A DNA stretch of 64,000 nt from Nocardia ignorata NBRC 108230. GTDB taxonomy: Bacteria; Actinomycetota; Actinomycetes; Mycobacteriales; Mycobacteriaceae. Below, piece after piece: positions 1 through 10,270 of the stretch (position 1 is its first letter; each line of letters begins with the position of its first letter). A program made the position numbers and the translations under genes. The notes below the pieces were generated by a model, which searched no databases, was not told where the DNA came from, and was given only the letters and a program-made list of their open reading frames with translations. The DNA lies in assembly GCF_001612905.1 (NCBI RefSeq), contig NZ_BDBI01000005.1, positions 1-64,000 on the forward strand. The letters are read 5' to 3'.

Positions 1-65
1 GAACCCCTACGTCCGTGGACACCAGAACCTAAATCTGGCGCGTCTGCCAATTTCGCCACTCGCGC
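1..65 (-). tRNA. tRNA-Leu (anticodon TAG), 3' end cut by window edge
   Basis: Read on the minus strand, this begins GCGCGAGTGGCGAAATTGGC, has the type II D-arm of a leucine tRNA, and then an anticodon stem CCAGA/TCTGG enclosing a loop with anticodon TAG. The start of the long variable arm and the T-arm follow, and the sequence stops at the window edge before the acceptor 3' strand. The 5' end at 65 is set by the acceptor start. Confidence 0.93.
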
Positions 66-181
66 TGGATGTGTACGACCGTCCAAACTCTACCGGGCGA
101 ATCGGGCTCTCCCAAGCGTTGGGGCGGCGTGGCGTACTGGTGGGTAACACGACCTGGGATTATAACGATTCGATAAAGGTC

Positions 182-203
182 AATATGAGGGGCACTCATG
201 TTT
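182..203. promoter_or_regulatory. Imperfect dyad, TGA-N7-TCA type, upstream of fas
   Basis: The arms ATATGA and TCATGT flank the 7-base spacer GGGGCAC. The core TGA-N7-TCA layout is the same as in the perfect dyad 57 bases downstream, so the pair could be tandem operators for a dimeric regulator of fas-acpS. A FasR-type TetR activator acts on fas in mycobacteria; whether this site is its target is inference. Confidence 0.4.
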
Positions 204-237
204 TGCAAACGGACAGTAGGGCCTCACCTGCGCGTTC

Positions 238-260
238 AAACATGAGGCGGGGTCATGTTT
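238..260. promoter_or_regulatory. Perfect 8-bp-arm dyad upstream of fas
   Basis: AAACATGA, spacer GGCGGGG, TCATGTTT: the arms are perfect reverse complements, about 180 bases before the fas start. The half-sites match those of the weaker dyad at 182-203. This is a good candidate operator for a TetR-type regulator of the fas-acpS operon; the regulator itself is not identified. Confidence 0.5.
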
Positions 261-437
261 CAGAATAAAGTGGTACGGGCGTGCGGAAATACTGGGTGGT
301 AGCTGCCGTGGGGGCGGCAAACGTGAGGCTTTCCTCATGATTTTGTGCGATCGTGGCTTCTAACAGGCCCGAGGGGCTGCCGGATACGTGTGCGTGCCGT
401 CGGTGGGCGGAGCGCCAGGAGAAGGAAGTCGAGCGAC

Positions 438-3400
438 TTGACGATCAACGAGAGCACCGAGATGGGCACGGGATCGACCGCGAAAGCCGAAGGTCGTGGC
501 CGGGCAACGGGTGTCCGGGTGTCGCTGCTCGAGCAGTTGCGCGGTGGCGCGGGGTACGCGTTGGCCTTCGGTGGGCAGGGCGCGCAGTGGTTGCGTGAGC
601 TCGAGGAGATCGGGCGCGACAGCGCCCTGGAATCGGAGCTCACGGCGCTGGTGGGTGAGGCCGCGGCGTTGGTCGAGCCGGTTGCCACCCAGTTGCTGAT
701 GGTGCGACCCGGTGGGTTCGACCCGATGGGCTGGGTACTCGAGAGCGAACTCGACGAACCGGAGGAGCCGTCCTCGGCGCCGGCCGACGCGGTACTGCGG
801 TCGGCGGCCGTATCGATGCCCGGCGTGCTGCTCACCCAGCTCGCGGCGATTCGCGCACTGCGGTTGCAGGGTCTCGACCCGGCCGAGCACGCGCCGGTCG
901 CCGTCATCGGGCACTCCCAGGGGCTGTTCGCCGCCGAGGCCGTGCGCGCCGGTGGGGCCCGCGACGCGGAGCTGCTGGCGATTGCCCAGCTCGTCGGTGC
1001 GGCCGCCGGTCTGATCGCGCGCAGGCGCGGGCTGATGCCGGTAGGGGAGCGCTCGCCGATGGTCGCGGTGTCGAATGTCGATCCGGAGCAGTTGCGCGCG
1101 ATCGTCGCCGAGGTGAGCGAAGGGGTCGACCCGGCGCAGGCCGCGGTGGTGTCGATCCGCAACGGCCGCAGGCGCGTTGTGCTGTCGGGTGCGCCCGCGC
1201 AGATCGACCGGGTGCGGGCGCGCTGCGCGCAGCTGCACGAGGAACAGAACCGTGAGCGCGAGGCGAAGATCCGTGGTGGCGCGGTGTTCTCGCCCGTCTT
1301 CGAAGACGTGACCGTCGACGTCGCCTTCCATCATCCGGCACTGGCCGAGACCGTCGACGTGGTCGCGGGCTGGGCCCGTCAGTGCGAGCTCGACGTGGAC
1401 CTCGCCGCCTCCCTCGCCCAGCAGATCCTGGTCGACCCGATCGACTGGGTCGCCATCGTCGACTCCGCCGTCGAGGCGGGCACCCAGTGGATCCTCGACC
1501 TCGGCCCCGGCGACCTGCTCTCGCGCCTCACCGGTGGTTCGCTCAAGGGCACCGGTGTCGGTGTCGTCGCTGCGGCCACGCGCGCGGGTCAGCGCAGCCT
1601 GCTCACCCCGGGTGCGGCACCCGAACCGTCGGTGCCGTGGTCGGCGTTCGCGCCCAAGCCGGTGCGCCTGCCCAACGGCCGCATCGTCGTGGAGACCGCG
1701 TTCACCCGCCTCACCGGCCGTTCGCCGATCCTGCTCGCCGGGATGACGCCGACCACGGTCGACGCGAAAATCGTCGCGGCGGCGGCCAATGCGGGGCACT
1801 GGGCGGAGCTGGCCGGTGGTGGACAGGTCACCGAACAGATCTTCGCCGACCGGATGACCGAGCTGCGTCAGCTGCTGCAGCCGGGTCGCGCGGTGCAGTT
1901 CAACTCGCTGTTCCTCGACCCGTACCTGTGGAAGCTGCAGCTCGGTGGCAAGCGGCTCGTCCAGAAGGCACGTGCGGCCGGTGCGCCGCTGGACGGCGTG
2001 ATCGTCACCGCTGGTATCCCCGAACTCGACGAAGCCGTCGCGCTCATCGCCGAACTCACCGAGGTCGGTATCAGCCACGTCGCCTTCAAGCCGGGCACCG
2101 TCGCGCAGATCCGGGCCGTGCTGCGGATCGCCGACGAGGTGCCGTACTACCCGGTGATCATGCACATCGAAGGTGGCAAAGCGGGCGGGCACCACTCCTG
2201 GGAAGACCTGGACGACCTGCTGCTGGCCACCTACGCCGAACTGCGCGCCCGCGCCAACGTGGTCGTCTGCGTCGGCGGCGGCATCGGCACCCCCGAGCGC
2301 GCCACCGACTACCTCACGGGCACCTGGGCCACCGACCACGGCTACCCGGTGATGCCGCTCGACGGCGTGCTGGTCGGCACCGCGGCGATGGCCACCCTCG
2401 AGGCGACCACCGCACCCGAGGTGAAGCAGCTCCTCGTCGACACCCCCGGCACCCCCGACTGGGTGGGTGCGGGCACCGCGAGCGGCGGCATGGCCTCGGG
2501 CCGCAGCCAGCTCGGCGCCGACATCCACGAGATCGACAACGCCGCCTCGCGCACCGGCCGCCTGCTCGACGAGGTCGCCGGTGACGCCGACGCCGTGGCC
2601 GCGCGCCGCGACGAGATCATCGCCGCGCTCGATGCCACCGCCAAGCCGTACTTCGGCGACGTGGCGACCATGACCTACCAGCAGTGGCTGGAACGTTATG
2701 TCTCCCTGGCCGTTTCCAGCGATGTCCCGATCTCCTTCGATTGCGGCAGTGATATCGGTGACGCCATTCGCGACGCCACCCGCTCGGACTGGCTCGACAT
2801 CAGCTGGCGCGACCGGTTCGCGGAGATGATGCGCCGCACCGAGGCCCGGCTGCACCCGGCCGACCGCGGTGAGATCGAAACCCTCTTCGCCGACGACGCC
2901 GACTTCGAACACCCCGTGCAGGCGCTGTGCGCGCTGAAGAAGCAGTACCCGGCCGTCGCCGAGACCGTGCTGCACCCGGCCGACGTGCCGTTCTTCGTGT
3001 CGCTGTGCAAGACGCCGGGCAAGCCGGTGAACTTCGTGCCCGTCATCGACGCCGACGTGCGCCGCTGGTGGCGCTCGGATTCGCTGTGGCAGGCACATGA
3101 TCCGCGCTACTCGGCCGACCAGGTGTGCGTGATCCCCGGCACCGTCGCCGTCGCGGGCATCACCCGGGTCGACGAGCCGGTGGGCGAACTGCTCGACCGC
3201 TTCGAGCAGGACGCCGCGTTCAGCCTGGTCCGTTCGGGTGTCACCCCGGCGCCGGTCGACGCGCGTCGGGTGGCCGGTGTGGTCGCGGGTCCGATCGACA
3301 CGGTGCTGGCGGCCCCCGATGTGCAGTGGGCCGGGCGCACCACCGTCAACCCGGTGCATCGCCTCGGCGCGGTGTCGGAGTGGGTCGTCGAGCAGGGCAG

Positions 3401-6400
3401 CGCGGTGCACACCGGTACCGGTGCCACCCTGACCGAAACGACCGGCCCGGAAGCCGAATTCAGCTACGTCGAACTGGTCGTTCCGTTGCTCGGCAAGGAC
3501 GCGGTGCGCATCCGGATCACCGTCCCGACGAGCGTGTATTCCGGTGGGGCACCGGTCATCACCGAAGCTGATGCCGAAGCCGCCATGTCCGCACTGCTCG
3601 GCGTGGCCGCCGGTGCGTCGCTGCCCGAGGTGAAATCCGGTGTGGCGCACCTGAACCTGGCCTGGCGGCCGGATCTGATCGCCGACCACGCGGGCGTCAC
3701 CGGCTCGGGCCTGCCCGAGACGCTCAGCACCCTCGGCCGGACCGCGCCCGACGTGCTCGTCGGCGCCTGCTGGCCCGCCGTCTTCGCGGTGCTCGGCGCC
3801 GCCCGCACGCCCGCCGGTGGTTCGGTGATCGAGGGCATGCTGGATCTGGTCCACCTGGACCACCAGATCGAACTGCTCGCCGAACTTCCCTCGGAGACAG
3901 CGATTCTCGTCGTCCGCGCCGACGGCGGCGAGGTGGTCGACACCGATATGGGCCGCGTGGTCGAGGTGGCCGTGAGTATCGGCGTCATCCTCGATCAGGG
4001 CCTCGACGCGACTCCGCTGGCCCGGTTGGTCGAACGGTTCGCCATCCGTGGCCGCAACGGCGCCGGTGAGCTCACCGACCCGCCGCGGGCCGCCGGTTCC
4101 GTGTCCGGCGCGGCCACCGACACCCCGCGTCGCCGCCGTCGCGATGTGAGCATGGCCGCCCCGCGCGCCATGCACGCCTTCGCCGCCGTCTCGGGCGACC
4201 ACAACCCGATCCACACCAGTGAGGCCGCCGCCAAGCTGGCCGGCCTGGGCAGCCCGATCGTGCACGGCATGTGGCTCTCGGCCGCCGCCCAGCACGCCGT
4301 GGTGGCGGTGGATCCCGAAAGCTCCGTTCCCGCACGCACTCTCACGGCATGGACCACCCGGTTCCTCGGCATGGTGCGCCCCGGCGCGACCGTGGACGTG
4401 CGGGTGGAGCGGATCGCGGTGGACGCGGGCGCCGAGATCGTCGAGGTCTCCTGCCGCGTCGAGGGTGACCTGGTCATGACCGCGACCGGGCGCACCGCCG
4501 CCCCGAAGACCGTGTACGCCTTCCCCGGGCAGGGCATCCAGCGCAAGGGGATGGGCCTGGACGCACTGACCCGCTCGAAGGCGGCCAAGCAGGTGTGGGA
4601 GCGTGCCGACGCGCACACCCGCGAAGCACTCGGTTTCTCGATCCTGGCGGTGGTGCGCGACAACCCCACCTACCTCAAGGCGCGTGGTGTCGAACACCGC
4701 CACCCCGACGGTGTGCTGCACCTGACCCAGTTCACCCAGGTCGCCATGGCGACCCTCGGCGTCGCCCAGGTCGCCGAGCTGCGCGAGGCCGGTGCCTTCG
4801 TGGAAGGCGCCATGCTGGCCGGGCACTCGGTCGGTGAGTACAACGCGCTGGCCGCCGTCGCCGGTGTGCTGCCGCTGGAAGCCGTGCTCGAGGTGGTGTT
4901 CCAGCGTGGTTCGGCCATGCACGAGCTGGTCCCGCGTGACGCGCAGGGCCGCAGCGACTACCGGATGGCCGCCATCCGCCCGTCGCAGATCGGCCTGCCC
5001 GACGACGAGGTCATCGACTTCGTCACCGGCATCGGCGAAGCGACCGGCGAGTTCCTCGAGGTCGTGAACCTGAACCTGCGCGGCTCGCAGTACGCCATCG
5101 CGGGCACAGTCGCCGGGCTCGAGGCCCTGGAGACCGAGATCGACCGTCGCCGCGCCGAGTTCGGTGGCAAGCGGGCGTTCATCCTGGTCCCCGGTATCGA
5201 CGTGCCGTTCCACTCCTCGGTGCTGCGCGACGGCGTGCCGGAGTTCCGGCACAAGCTCGAACAGCTGCTGCCCACCGAGGTGCACCCGGAGGTGCTGGTC
5301 GGGCGCTACATCCCGAACCTGGTGCCGCGGCCGTTCTCGCTGGAGCGGGAATTCCTCACCGAGATCGCCGAACTCGTGCCGTCGGAGCCGCTGCAAGCGG
5401 TGCTCGCCGACTTCGACAGTTGGGCCGAGCGCGATGCCGAACTGTGCCGCGTGGTGCTGATCGAGCTGCTGGCCTGGCAGTTCGCCAGCCCGGTCCGCTG
5501 GATCGAGACCCAGGATCTGCTGTTCACCGACACCGCCCACGGTGGTCTGGGCGTGGAGCGTTTCGTCGAGATCGGTCTCGGTGCCACGCCGACCGTGGCG
5601 AACCTGGCGAGCCAGACGCTGAAGCTGCCCGCGTTCGGTGGGGCGACCGTCGAGGTGGTCAATGTCGAGCGCGACGCCGCGGTCGTCTACTCCACCGACA
5701 CCGATCCCGCGCCGGTCGAGGACGACATCGAGGAGACCCCGGCCGCCGAAACCCCCGCTGCCGCACCCGCTGCCGTGGCCGCCGCACCGGTGGCGACCGG
5801 CGGACCGCGCCCCGACGACATCGCCTTCACCGCCGCCGACGCCACCCGCGTGCTCATCGCGCTGTGGACCAAGCTGCGCCTGGACCAGATCGGTCCGGTC
5901 GACACCATCGAGGGCCTCTGCGACGGTGTGTCCTCGCGACGCAACCAGCTGCTGGTCGACCTCGGCGCGGAGCTCTCGCTCGGTGCCATCGACGGCGCCG
6001 CCGACGCCGACATGGGCGCGCTCGCGGCCACCGTCGAACGCCTGGCCCGCACCTACAAGCCGTTCGGCACCGTGCTCACCGACGCCATCGGTGACCACCT
6101 GCGCAAGGTCTTCGGGCCGTCGGGCAAGCGGCCCGCCGCCATCGCGGACCGGGTCAAGAAGGTCTGGGAACTGGGTGACGGCTGGGCCAGCCACGTCACC
6201 GCCGAGGTCTCGCTCGGCACCCGCGAGGGTGCCAGCGTGCGCGGCGGGGACCTCGGCGGACTCGTCGGTGGCGCTCTCACCGACGCCGCCTCCGTCGATG
6301 CCGCCATCGACGCGGCCGTGCAGGCCGTCGCCGCCCGGCGCGGGGTCGCGGTCTCGCTGCCCTCGGCCGGTGGCGCGTCCGGCGGTACCGTCGACGCGGC

Positions 6401-9400
6401 CGCGCTCGGTGAGTTCACCGAGCAGATCACCGGCCGCGACGGCGTGCTCGCCACGGCGGCCCGGGTGGTGCTCGAGCAGCTCGGCCTCAGCGAGCAGGTG
6501 AGCGCGCCCGAAGCCACCCCCGACACCCTCGTCGAGCTCGTGTCGGCCGAACTGGGTTCGGACTGGCCGCGTCTGGTCGCTCCCGCGTTCGACGCCCGCA
6601 AGGCCGTCCTCATCGACGATCGCTGGGCCACCGCCCGCGAGGACCTCGCCAAGATGTGGCTCGGCAACGACGCCGAGACCGCCCAGCTGTCGATCGACGG
6701 CTACTACGGTGCCGGGGAAGCGGTTGCCGCACAGGCGAACTGGTGGCGTCAGCGGGCCATGCACGAGGCCCGTTCGGTGCTGGCCGGGGTGTACGCGCAG
6801 ATCGCGCAGGTCGCCCTCGACACCAGCGAACCAGGGTTGTGGTCCGACGACGTCGCCGTGATCACCGGTGCCAGCAAGGGTTCCATCGCCGCCGCCGTCA
6901 CCGGCAAGCTGCTCGCCGGCGGTGCCACCGTGGTGGTGACCACCTCGAGCCTGAACGACGAACGGCTGCGGTTCTACCGTTCGCTGTACCGCGACAACGC
7001 CCGCCACGGCGCGGCGCTGTGGGTGGTGCCCGCGAACATGGCCTCCTACCAGGACCTGGACGCACTCATCGAGTGGGTCGGGTCCGAGCAGGTCGACAAC
7101 GCCGGTGGCGCCAAGATCAAGGTCAAGGACGCCATGACCCCGACGCTGCTGCTGCCGTTCGCGGCGCCGCGCGTCGCGGGCGATCTCGCCGACGCCGGTG
7201 CGCGTGCCGAGATGGAGATGCGGGTGCTGCTGTGGTCGGTGGAGCGGCTGATCGGCGGCCTGTCCGCCCTCGGCGCCGACCACGATGTCGACGCGAAACT
7301 GCATGTGGTGCTTCCGGGTTCGCCCAACCGTGGCCTCTTCGGCGGTGACGGTGCCTACGGCGAGTCCAAGGCCGCGCTCGACGCCGTGGTCGCCAAGTGG
7401 CGGGCCGAGAAGTCGTGGGCCGCGCGGGTCACCCTGGTGCACGCGCTGATCGGCTGGGTGCGCGGCACCGGGCTGATGGGGCACAACGACCCGATGGTCG
7501 AGGCCGTCGAGGCGGCGGGCGTGCACACTTGGTCGACCGCCGAGATGGCCGACGAACTGCTGAAGTGGTGCACCTCGCGTGCCCGTCAGGTGACGGTCAC
7601 CGGCCCGCAGCAGATCGACCTGACCGGCGGCCTGGCCCGCGCCAAGCTCGACCTGCCCGCGCTGGCCAAGCAGGCACAGGAAGCGGCCGCCGCGGCCGAG
7701 GAGGAAGCGACCATCGCCGCGACCATCGCCGCGCTGCCCGCACCGCCGACCATGAGCTCGGCGCTGCCGGTGCCCGAATGGGGCGAGGTGACCGCCGATC
7801 TCAGCGAGATGGTCGTCATCGTCGGCGCGGGCGAGCTCGGTCCGTACGGCTCCGCGCGCACGCGTTTCGAGATGGAGGTCGAGGACGAGCTGTCGGCCGC
7901 CGGCGTGCTCGAGCTGGCCTGGACCACCGGTCTGATCCGCTGGGAGAACGAGCCGAAGCCGGGCTGGTACGACACCGAATCCGGTGATTTCGTGCCCGAG
8001 GAAGAGGTGGCCGAGCGCTACCACGACACCGTCGTGGAACGCTGCGGTGTGCGCCGCTATGAAGACGACGGCGCCATGCTCGACAATGCCGCGCCGCTGC
8101 TCACCTCGGTGTTCCTCGACCAGGACCTGTCGTTCACGGTGGCGAGCGAGGCCGAGGCCCGCGCGTTCCACACCGCCGATCCCGAGCACACGGTGATCAC
8201 CCCGGTCGCCGATTCCGGCGACTGGACCGTCACCCGCAAGGCGGGCACCGAGATCCGGGTGCCGCGTAAGGCGAAGCTGTCGCGCGTGGTCGGCGGTCAG
8301 ATCCCCACCGGCTGGGACCCGACCATCTGGGGCATCTCCGCCGACATGGCGGCCTCGATCGACCGGGTGGCGCTGTGGAACATCGTCTGCACCGTCGACG
8401 CGTTCGTCTCGGCGGGCTTCAGCCCCGACGAGCTGATGAGCTGGGTGCACCCGAGCCTGGTGGCCAACACCCAGGGCACCGGCATGGGCGGCATGTCCTC
8501 GATGCGCTCGCTCTACGTCGACAACCTGCTCGGCGAGCCGCGCCCGAACGACATCCTGCAGGAGGCGCTGCCCAACGTCGCACTGGCGCATGTGGTCCAG
8601 TCCTACGTCGGCAGCTACGGCGCCATGGTGCACCCGGTCGCGGCGTGCGCCACGGCGGCGGTGTCGGTGGAGGAAGGCGTCGACAAGATCCGGCTCGGCA
8701 AGGCCGAGGTCGTGGTCGCCGGTGGTTACGACGATCTCGGTATCGAGGGCATCGTCGGCTTCGGTGACATGTCGGCCACCGCCGACTCGGCGGCCATGCG
8801 CGCCAAGGGCATCAGCGACCGGTACTTCTCCCGCGCCAACGACCGCCGTCGCGGCGGCTTCGTGGAATCCCAGGGTGGCGGCACCGTGCTGCTGGCCCGC
8901 GGTGACGTGGCCGTGGAGATGGGTCTGCCGGTGCTGGGCGTACTGGCCTTCGCGCAGTCCTTCGCCGACGGCGTGCACACCTCCATCCCGGCACCGGGTC
9001 TCGGTGCGCTGGGTGCGGGGCGTGGCGGCAGCGGTTCGCGACTCGCCGCCGAGTTGCGCAAGCTCGGTGTCACCCCGGACGACATCGCGGTGATCTCCAA
9101 GCACGACACCTCAACCGCCGCCAACGATCCCAACGAGTCCGAGCTGCACGAGCGGCTCGCGGGCGCACTGGGTCGCAGCGAGGGCGCACCGCTGTTCGTG
9201 GTGTCGCAGAAGAGCCTCACCGGCCACGCCAAGGGCGGCGCGGCGGCCTTCCAGCTCATCGGCCTGTGCCAGGTGCTGGAAAACGGTGTGGTGCCGCCGA
9301 ACCGGAGCCTGGACTGTGTCGACGAGAAGATGCGGGCCTACCCGCACCTGGTGTGGGTCCGCGAACCGCTGCGCTTCGGCGAGAAGTTCGCGCTCAAGGC

Positions 9401-9767
9401 CGGTCTGGTGACCTCGCTCGGCTTCGGGCACGTATCGGGTCTGCTCGCGGTGGTGCATCCGCAGGCGTTCCTGGCCGCGATCGAACCGGGTGCGCGCGCG
9501 GAGTACCAGGAGCGGGCGCAGGCGCGTCAGCTGGCGGGCAGGCAGCGTTTCGCCGAGGCCATGTGCGGCGGCGCGGCACTGTACGAGAAGCCGGCCGATC
9601 GTCGCCTCGGCGCCGACGGCACCCCGGCCAAGCAGGTCCGGCAGCTCGAGGCCGACATGCTGCTCTCGCCGACGGCCCGCCTCGACCAGGGGCTGTACCG
9701 GGCCAACGGAATCGGTTGCGAGGCCGGGCTGCTCGGTTCCGCTCCGCAGACCAGCGAAGCGTCGTAG
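438..9767 (+). CDS. fas: Type I multifunctional fatty acid synthase (FAS-I)
   Basis: This cytosolic megasynthase builds C16-C26 acyl-CoAs that feed phospholipids and the alpha branch of mycolic acids. Domains in order: acetyltransferase (GHSQG near residue 160), enoyl reductase (LAGMTPTTVDAKIV near 434), dehydratase (HTSEAAAKLAG near 1255), malonyl/palmitoyl transferase (GHSVGEYNALAAVAG near 1461), ACP (GVSSRRNQLL, phosphopantetheine Ser near 1831), ketoreductase (ITGASKGSIAAA near 2144) and ketosynthase (AACATAAVSVEEG, Cys near 2736; KHDTSTAANDPNESE; KSLTGHAKGGAAA). I chose the TTG at 438 because it gives MTINEST, like the MTI start of mycobacterial Fas, and follows GGAGAAGGAAG. That makes 3109 aa, close to the family's about 3070. 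An in-frame start at 345 would add 31 atypical residues. Confidence 0.97.
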   Translation: MTINESTEMGTGSTAKAEGRGRATGVRVSLLEQLRGGAGYALAFGGQGAQWLRELEEIGRDSALESELTALVGEAAALVEPVATQLLMVRPGGFDPMGWVLESELDEPEEPSSAPADAVLRSAAVSMPGVLLTQLAAIRALRLQGLDPAEHAPVAVIGHSQGLFAAEAVRAGGARDAELLAIAQLVGAAAGLIARRRGLMPVGERSPMVAVSNVDPEQLRAIVAEVSEGVDPAQAAVVSIRNGRRRVVLSGAPAQIDRVRARCAQLHEEQNREREAKIRGGAVFSPVFEDVTVDVAFHHPALAETVDVVAGWARQCELDVDLAASLAQQILVDPIDWVAIVDSAVEAGTQWILDLGPGDLLSRLTGGSLKGTGVGVVAAATRAGQRSLLTPGAAPEPSVPWSAFAPKPVRLPNGRIVVETAFTRLTGRSPILLAGMTPTTVDAKIVAAAANAGHWAELAGGGQVTEQIFADRMTELRQLLQPGRAVQFNSLFLDPYLWKLQLGGKRLVQKARAAGAPLDGVIVTAGIPELDEAVALIAELTEVGISHVAFKPGTVAQIRAVLRIADEVPYYPVIMHIEGGKAGGHHSWEDLDDLLLATYAELRARANVVVCVGGGIGTPERATDYLTGTWATDHGYPVMPLDGVLVGTAAMATLEATTAPEVKQLLVDTPGTPDWVGAGTASGGMASGRSQLGADIHEIDNAASRTGRLLDEVAGDADAVAARRDEIIAALDATAKPYFGDVATMTYQQWLERYVSLAVSSDVPISFDCGSDIGDAIRDATRSDWLDISWRDRFAEMMRRTEARLHPADRGEIETLFADDADFEHPVQALCALKKQYPAVAETVLHPADVPFFVSLCKTPGKPVNFVPVIDADVRRWWRSDSLWQAHDPRYSADQVCVIPGTVAVAGITRVDEPVGELLDRFEQDAAFSLVRSGVTPAPVDARRVAGVVAGPIDTVLAAPDVQWAGRTTVNPVHRLGAVSEWVVEQGSAVHTGTGATLTETTGPEAEFSYVELVVPLLGKDAVRIRITVPTSVYSGGAPVITEADAEAAMSALLGVAAGASLPEVKSGVAHLNLAWRPDLIADHAGVTGSGLPETLSTLGRTAPDVLVGACWPAVFAVLGAARTPAGGSVIEGMLDLVHLDHQIELLAELPSETAILVVRADGGEVVDTDMGRVVEVAVSIGVILDQGLDATPLARLVERFAIRGRNGAGELTDPPRAAGSVSGAATDTPRRRRRDVSMAAPRAMHAFAAVSGDHNPIHTSEAAAKLAGLGSPIVHGMWLSAAAQHAVVAVDPESSVPARTLTAWTTRFLGMVRPGATVDVRVERIAVDAGAEIVEVSCRVEGDLVMTATGRTAAPKTVYAFPGQGIQRKGMGLDALTRSKAAKQVWERADAHTREALGFSILAVVRDNPTYLKARGVEHRHPDGVLHLTQFTQVAMATLGVAQVAELREAGAFVEGAMLAGHSVGEYNALAAVAGVLPLEAVLEVVFQRGSAMHELVPRDAQGRSDYRMAAIRPSQIGLPDDEVIDFVTGIGEATGEFLEVVNLNLRGSQYAIAGTVAGLEALETEIDRRRAEFGGKRAFILVPGIDVPFHSSVLRDGVPEFRHKLEQLLPTEVHPEVLVGRYIPNLVPRPFSLEREFLTEIAELVPSEPLQAVLADFDSWAERDAELCRVVLIELLAWQFASPVRWIETQDLLFTDTAHGGLGVERFVEIGLGATPTVANLASQTLKLPAFGGATVEVVNVERDAAVVYSTDTDPAPVEDDIEETPAAETPAAAPAAVAAAPVATGGPRPDDIAFTAADATRVLIALWTKLRLDQIGPVDTIEGLCDGVSSRRNQLLVDLGAELSLGAIDGAADADMGALAATVERLARTYKPFGTVLTDAIGDHLRKVFGPSGKRPAAIADRVKKVWELGDGWASHVTAEVSLGTREGASVRGGDLGGLVGGALTDAASVDAAIDAAVQAVAARRGVAVSLPSAGGASGGTVDAAALGEFTEQITGRDGVLATAARVVLEQLGLSEQVSAPEATPDTLVELVSAELGSDWPRLVAPAFDARKAVLIDDRWATAREDLAKMWLGNDAETAQLSIDGYYGAGEAVAAQANWWRQRAMHEARSVLAGVYAQIAQVALDTSEPGLWSDDVAVITGASKGSIAAAVTGKLLAGGATVVVTTSSLNDERLRFYRSLYRDNARHGAALWVVPANMASYQDLDALIEWVGSEQVDNAGGAKIKVKDAMTPTLLLPFAAPRVAGDLADAGARAEMEMRVLLWSVERLIGGLSALGADHDVDAKLHVVLPGSPNRGLFGGDGAYGESKAALDAVVAKWRAEKSWAARVTLVHALIGWVRGTGLMGHNDPMVEAVEAAGVHTWSTAEMADELLKWCTSRARQVTVTGPQQIDLTGGLARAKLDLPALAKQAQEAAAAAEEEATIAATIAALPAPPTMSSALPVPEWGEVTADLSEMVVIVGAGELGPYGSARTRFEMEVEDELSAAGVLELAWTTGLIRWENEPKPGWYDTESGDFVPEEEVAERYHDTVVERCGVRRYEDDGAMLDNAAPLLTSVFLDQDLSFTVASEAEARAFHTADPEHTVITPVADSGDWTVTRKAGTEIRVPRKAKLSRVVGGQIPTGWDPTIWGISADMAASIDRVALWNIVCTVDAFVSAGFSPDELMSWVHPSLVANTQGTGMGGMSSMRSLYVDNLLGEPRPNDILQEALPNVALAHVVQSYVGSYGAMVHPVAACATAAVSVEEGVDKIRLGKAEVVVAGGYDDLGIEGIVGFGDMSATADSAAMRAKGISDRYFSRANDRRRGGFVESQGGGTVLLARGDVAVEMGLPVLGVLAFAQSFADGVHTSIPAPGLGALGAGRGGSGSRLAAELRKLGVTPDDIAVISKHDTSTAANDPNESELHERLAGALGRSEGAPLFVVSQKSLTGHAKGGAAAFQLIGLCQVLENGVVPPNRSLDCVDEKMRAYPHLVWVREPLRFGEKFALKAGLVTSLGFGHVSGLLAVVHPQAFLAAIEPGARAEYQERAQARQLAGRQRFAEAMCGGAALYEKPADRRLGADGTPAKQVRQLEADMLLSPTARLDQGLYRANGIGCEAGLLGSAPQTSEAS

Positions 9768-9778
9768 GCTGCCGCTTC

Positions 9779-10216
9779 GTGACGATTCTCGGTATCGGCT
9801 TGGACCTGGTCACCATTTCCGAGTTCGCCGAACAGCTGCAGCGGCCCGGGTCGGCCATGCTCAGGGAGACGTTCACCGCCGGTGAACGCCGCTACTGCCA
9901 GAGCAAGCAGACCGACCCGGCCCGCAGCTTCGCCGCCCGCTGGGCCGCGAAGGAGGCGGTGCTCAAAGCCTGGGCGTCGTCGCGTTTCGCGCGCAGCCCG
10001 CAGATCGGGGACAACCCGTATCCGCTGATCGAAGTGGTCAACGACGCGTGGGGCAGGCCGAGTATCAAACTGCACGGCTTGGCCGCGGAGTTCCTGCCCC
10101 GCGTGCGCGTGCACCTGTCGCTGACCCACGACGGCGACACCGCGGCGGCCATGGTCGTCCTCGAGGATCCGGGCGAGCTCGCCGACCTCATCGAGGGGCG
10201 GGTAGGAAACTCCTAG
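9779..10216 (+). CDS. acpS: Holo-[acyl-carrier-protein] synthase AcpS
   Basis: This enzyme transfers 4'-phosphopantetheine from CoA to the ACP serine, here most obviously that of the adjacent FAS-I. Visible signatures are GIGLDLVTISEF at the N-terminus (metal-binding Asp), FAARWAAKEAVLKA (the W/F-x-x-KEA motif with Glu and Lys) and LSLTHDGDTAAAMVV near the end. The GTG start lies 11 bases after the fas stop, so the two are almost certainly co-transcribed, as fas-acpS is in mycobacteria. The length of 145 aa is slightly above the usual 120-130, from a short C-terminal tail. Confidence 0.96.
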   Translation: MTILGIGLDLVTISEFAEQLQRPGSAMLRETFTAGERRYCQSKQTDPARSFAARWAAKEAVLKAWASSRFARSPQIGDNPYPLIEVVNDAWGRPSIKLHGLAAEFLPRVRVHLSLTHDGDTAAAMVVLEDPGELADLIEGRVGNS

Positions 10217-10232
10217 CGCTACAGACGTTCCG

Positions 10233-10270
10233 GGCCCGGGTCGAGGTCACTCCTTCGACCCGGGTCCTTT
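10233..10270. terminator. Hairpin between convergent acpS and TetR gene
   Basis: CCCGGGTCGA and TCGACCCGGG pair around an 11-base loop, followed on the plus strand by TCCTTT. It overlaps the last codons of the minus-strand TetR gene. It probably ends the fas-acpS transcript; the T-tract is weak. Confidence 0.6.

Larger units (their letters stand above)
66..437. other. fas upstream intergenic region
   Basis: This 372-base stretch has no convincing gene; the short reading frames in it lack homology-like composition. It holds two inverted repeats (listed separately) and probably the fas promoter. A further short dyad, GTGAGG-CTTT-CCTCAT, lies near 323-338. Confidence 0.6.

Noticed and set aside
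360..9104. A 2914-codon open frame antisense to fas
   Set aside because: It is the mirror of a very GC-rich, long coding sequence; it has low-complexity Arg/Gly/His/Asp composition and no domain pattern, while the plus strand shows every FAS-I domain.
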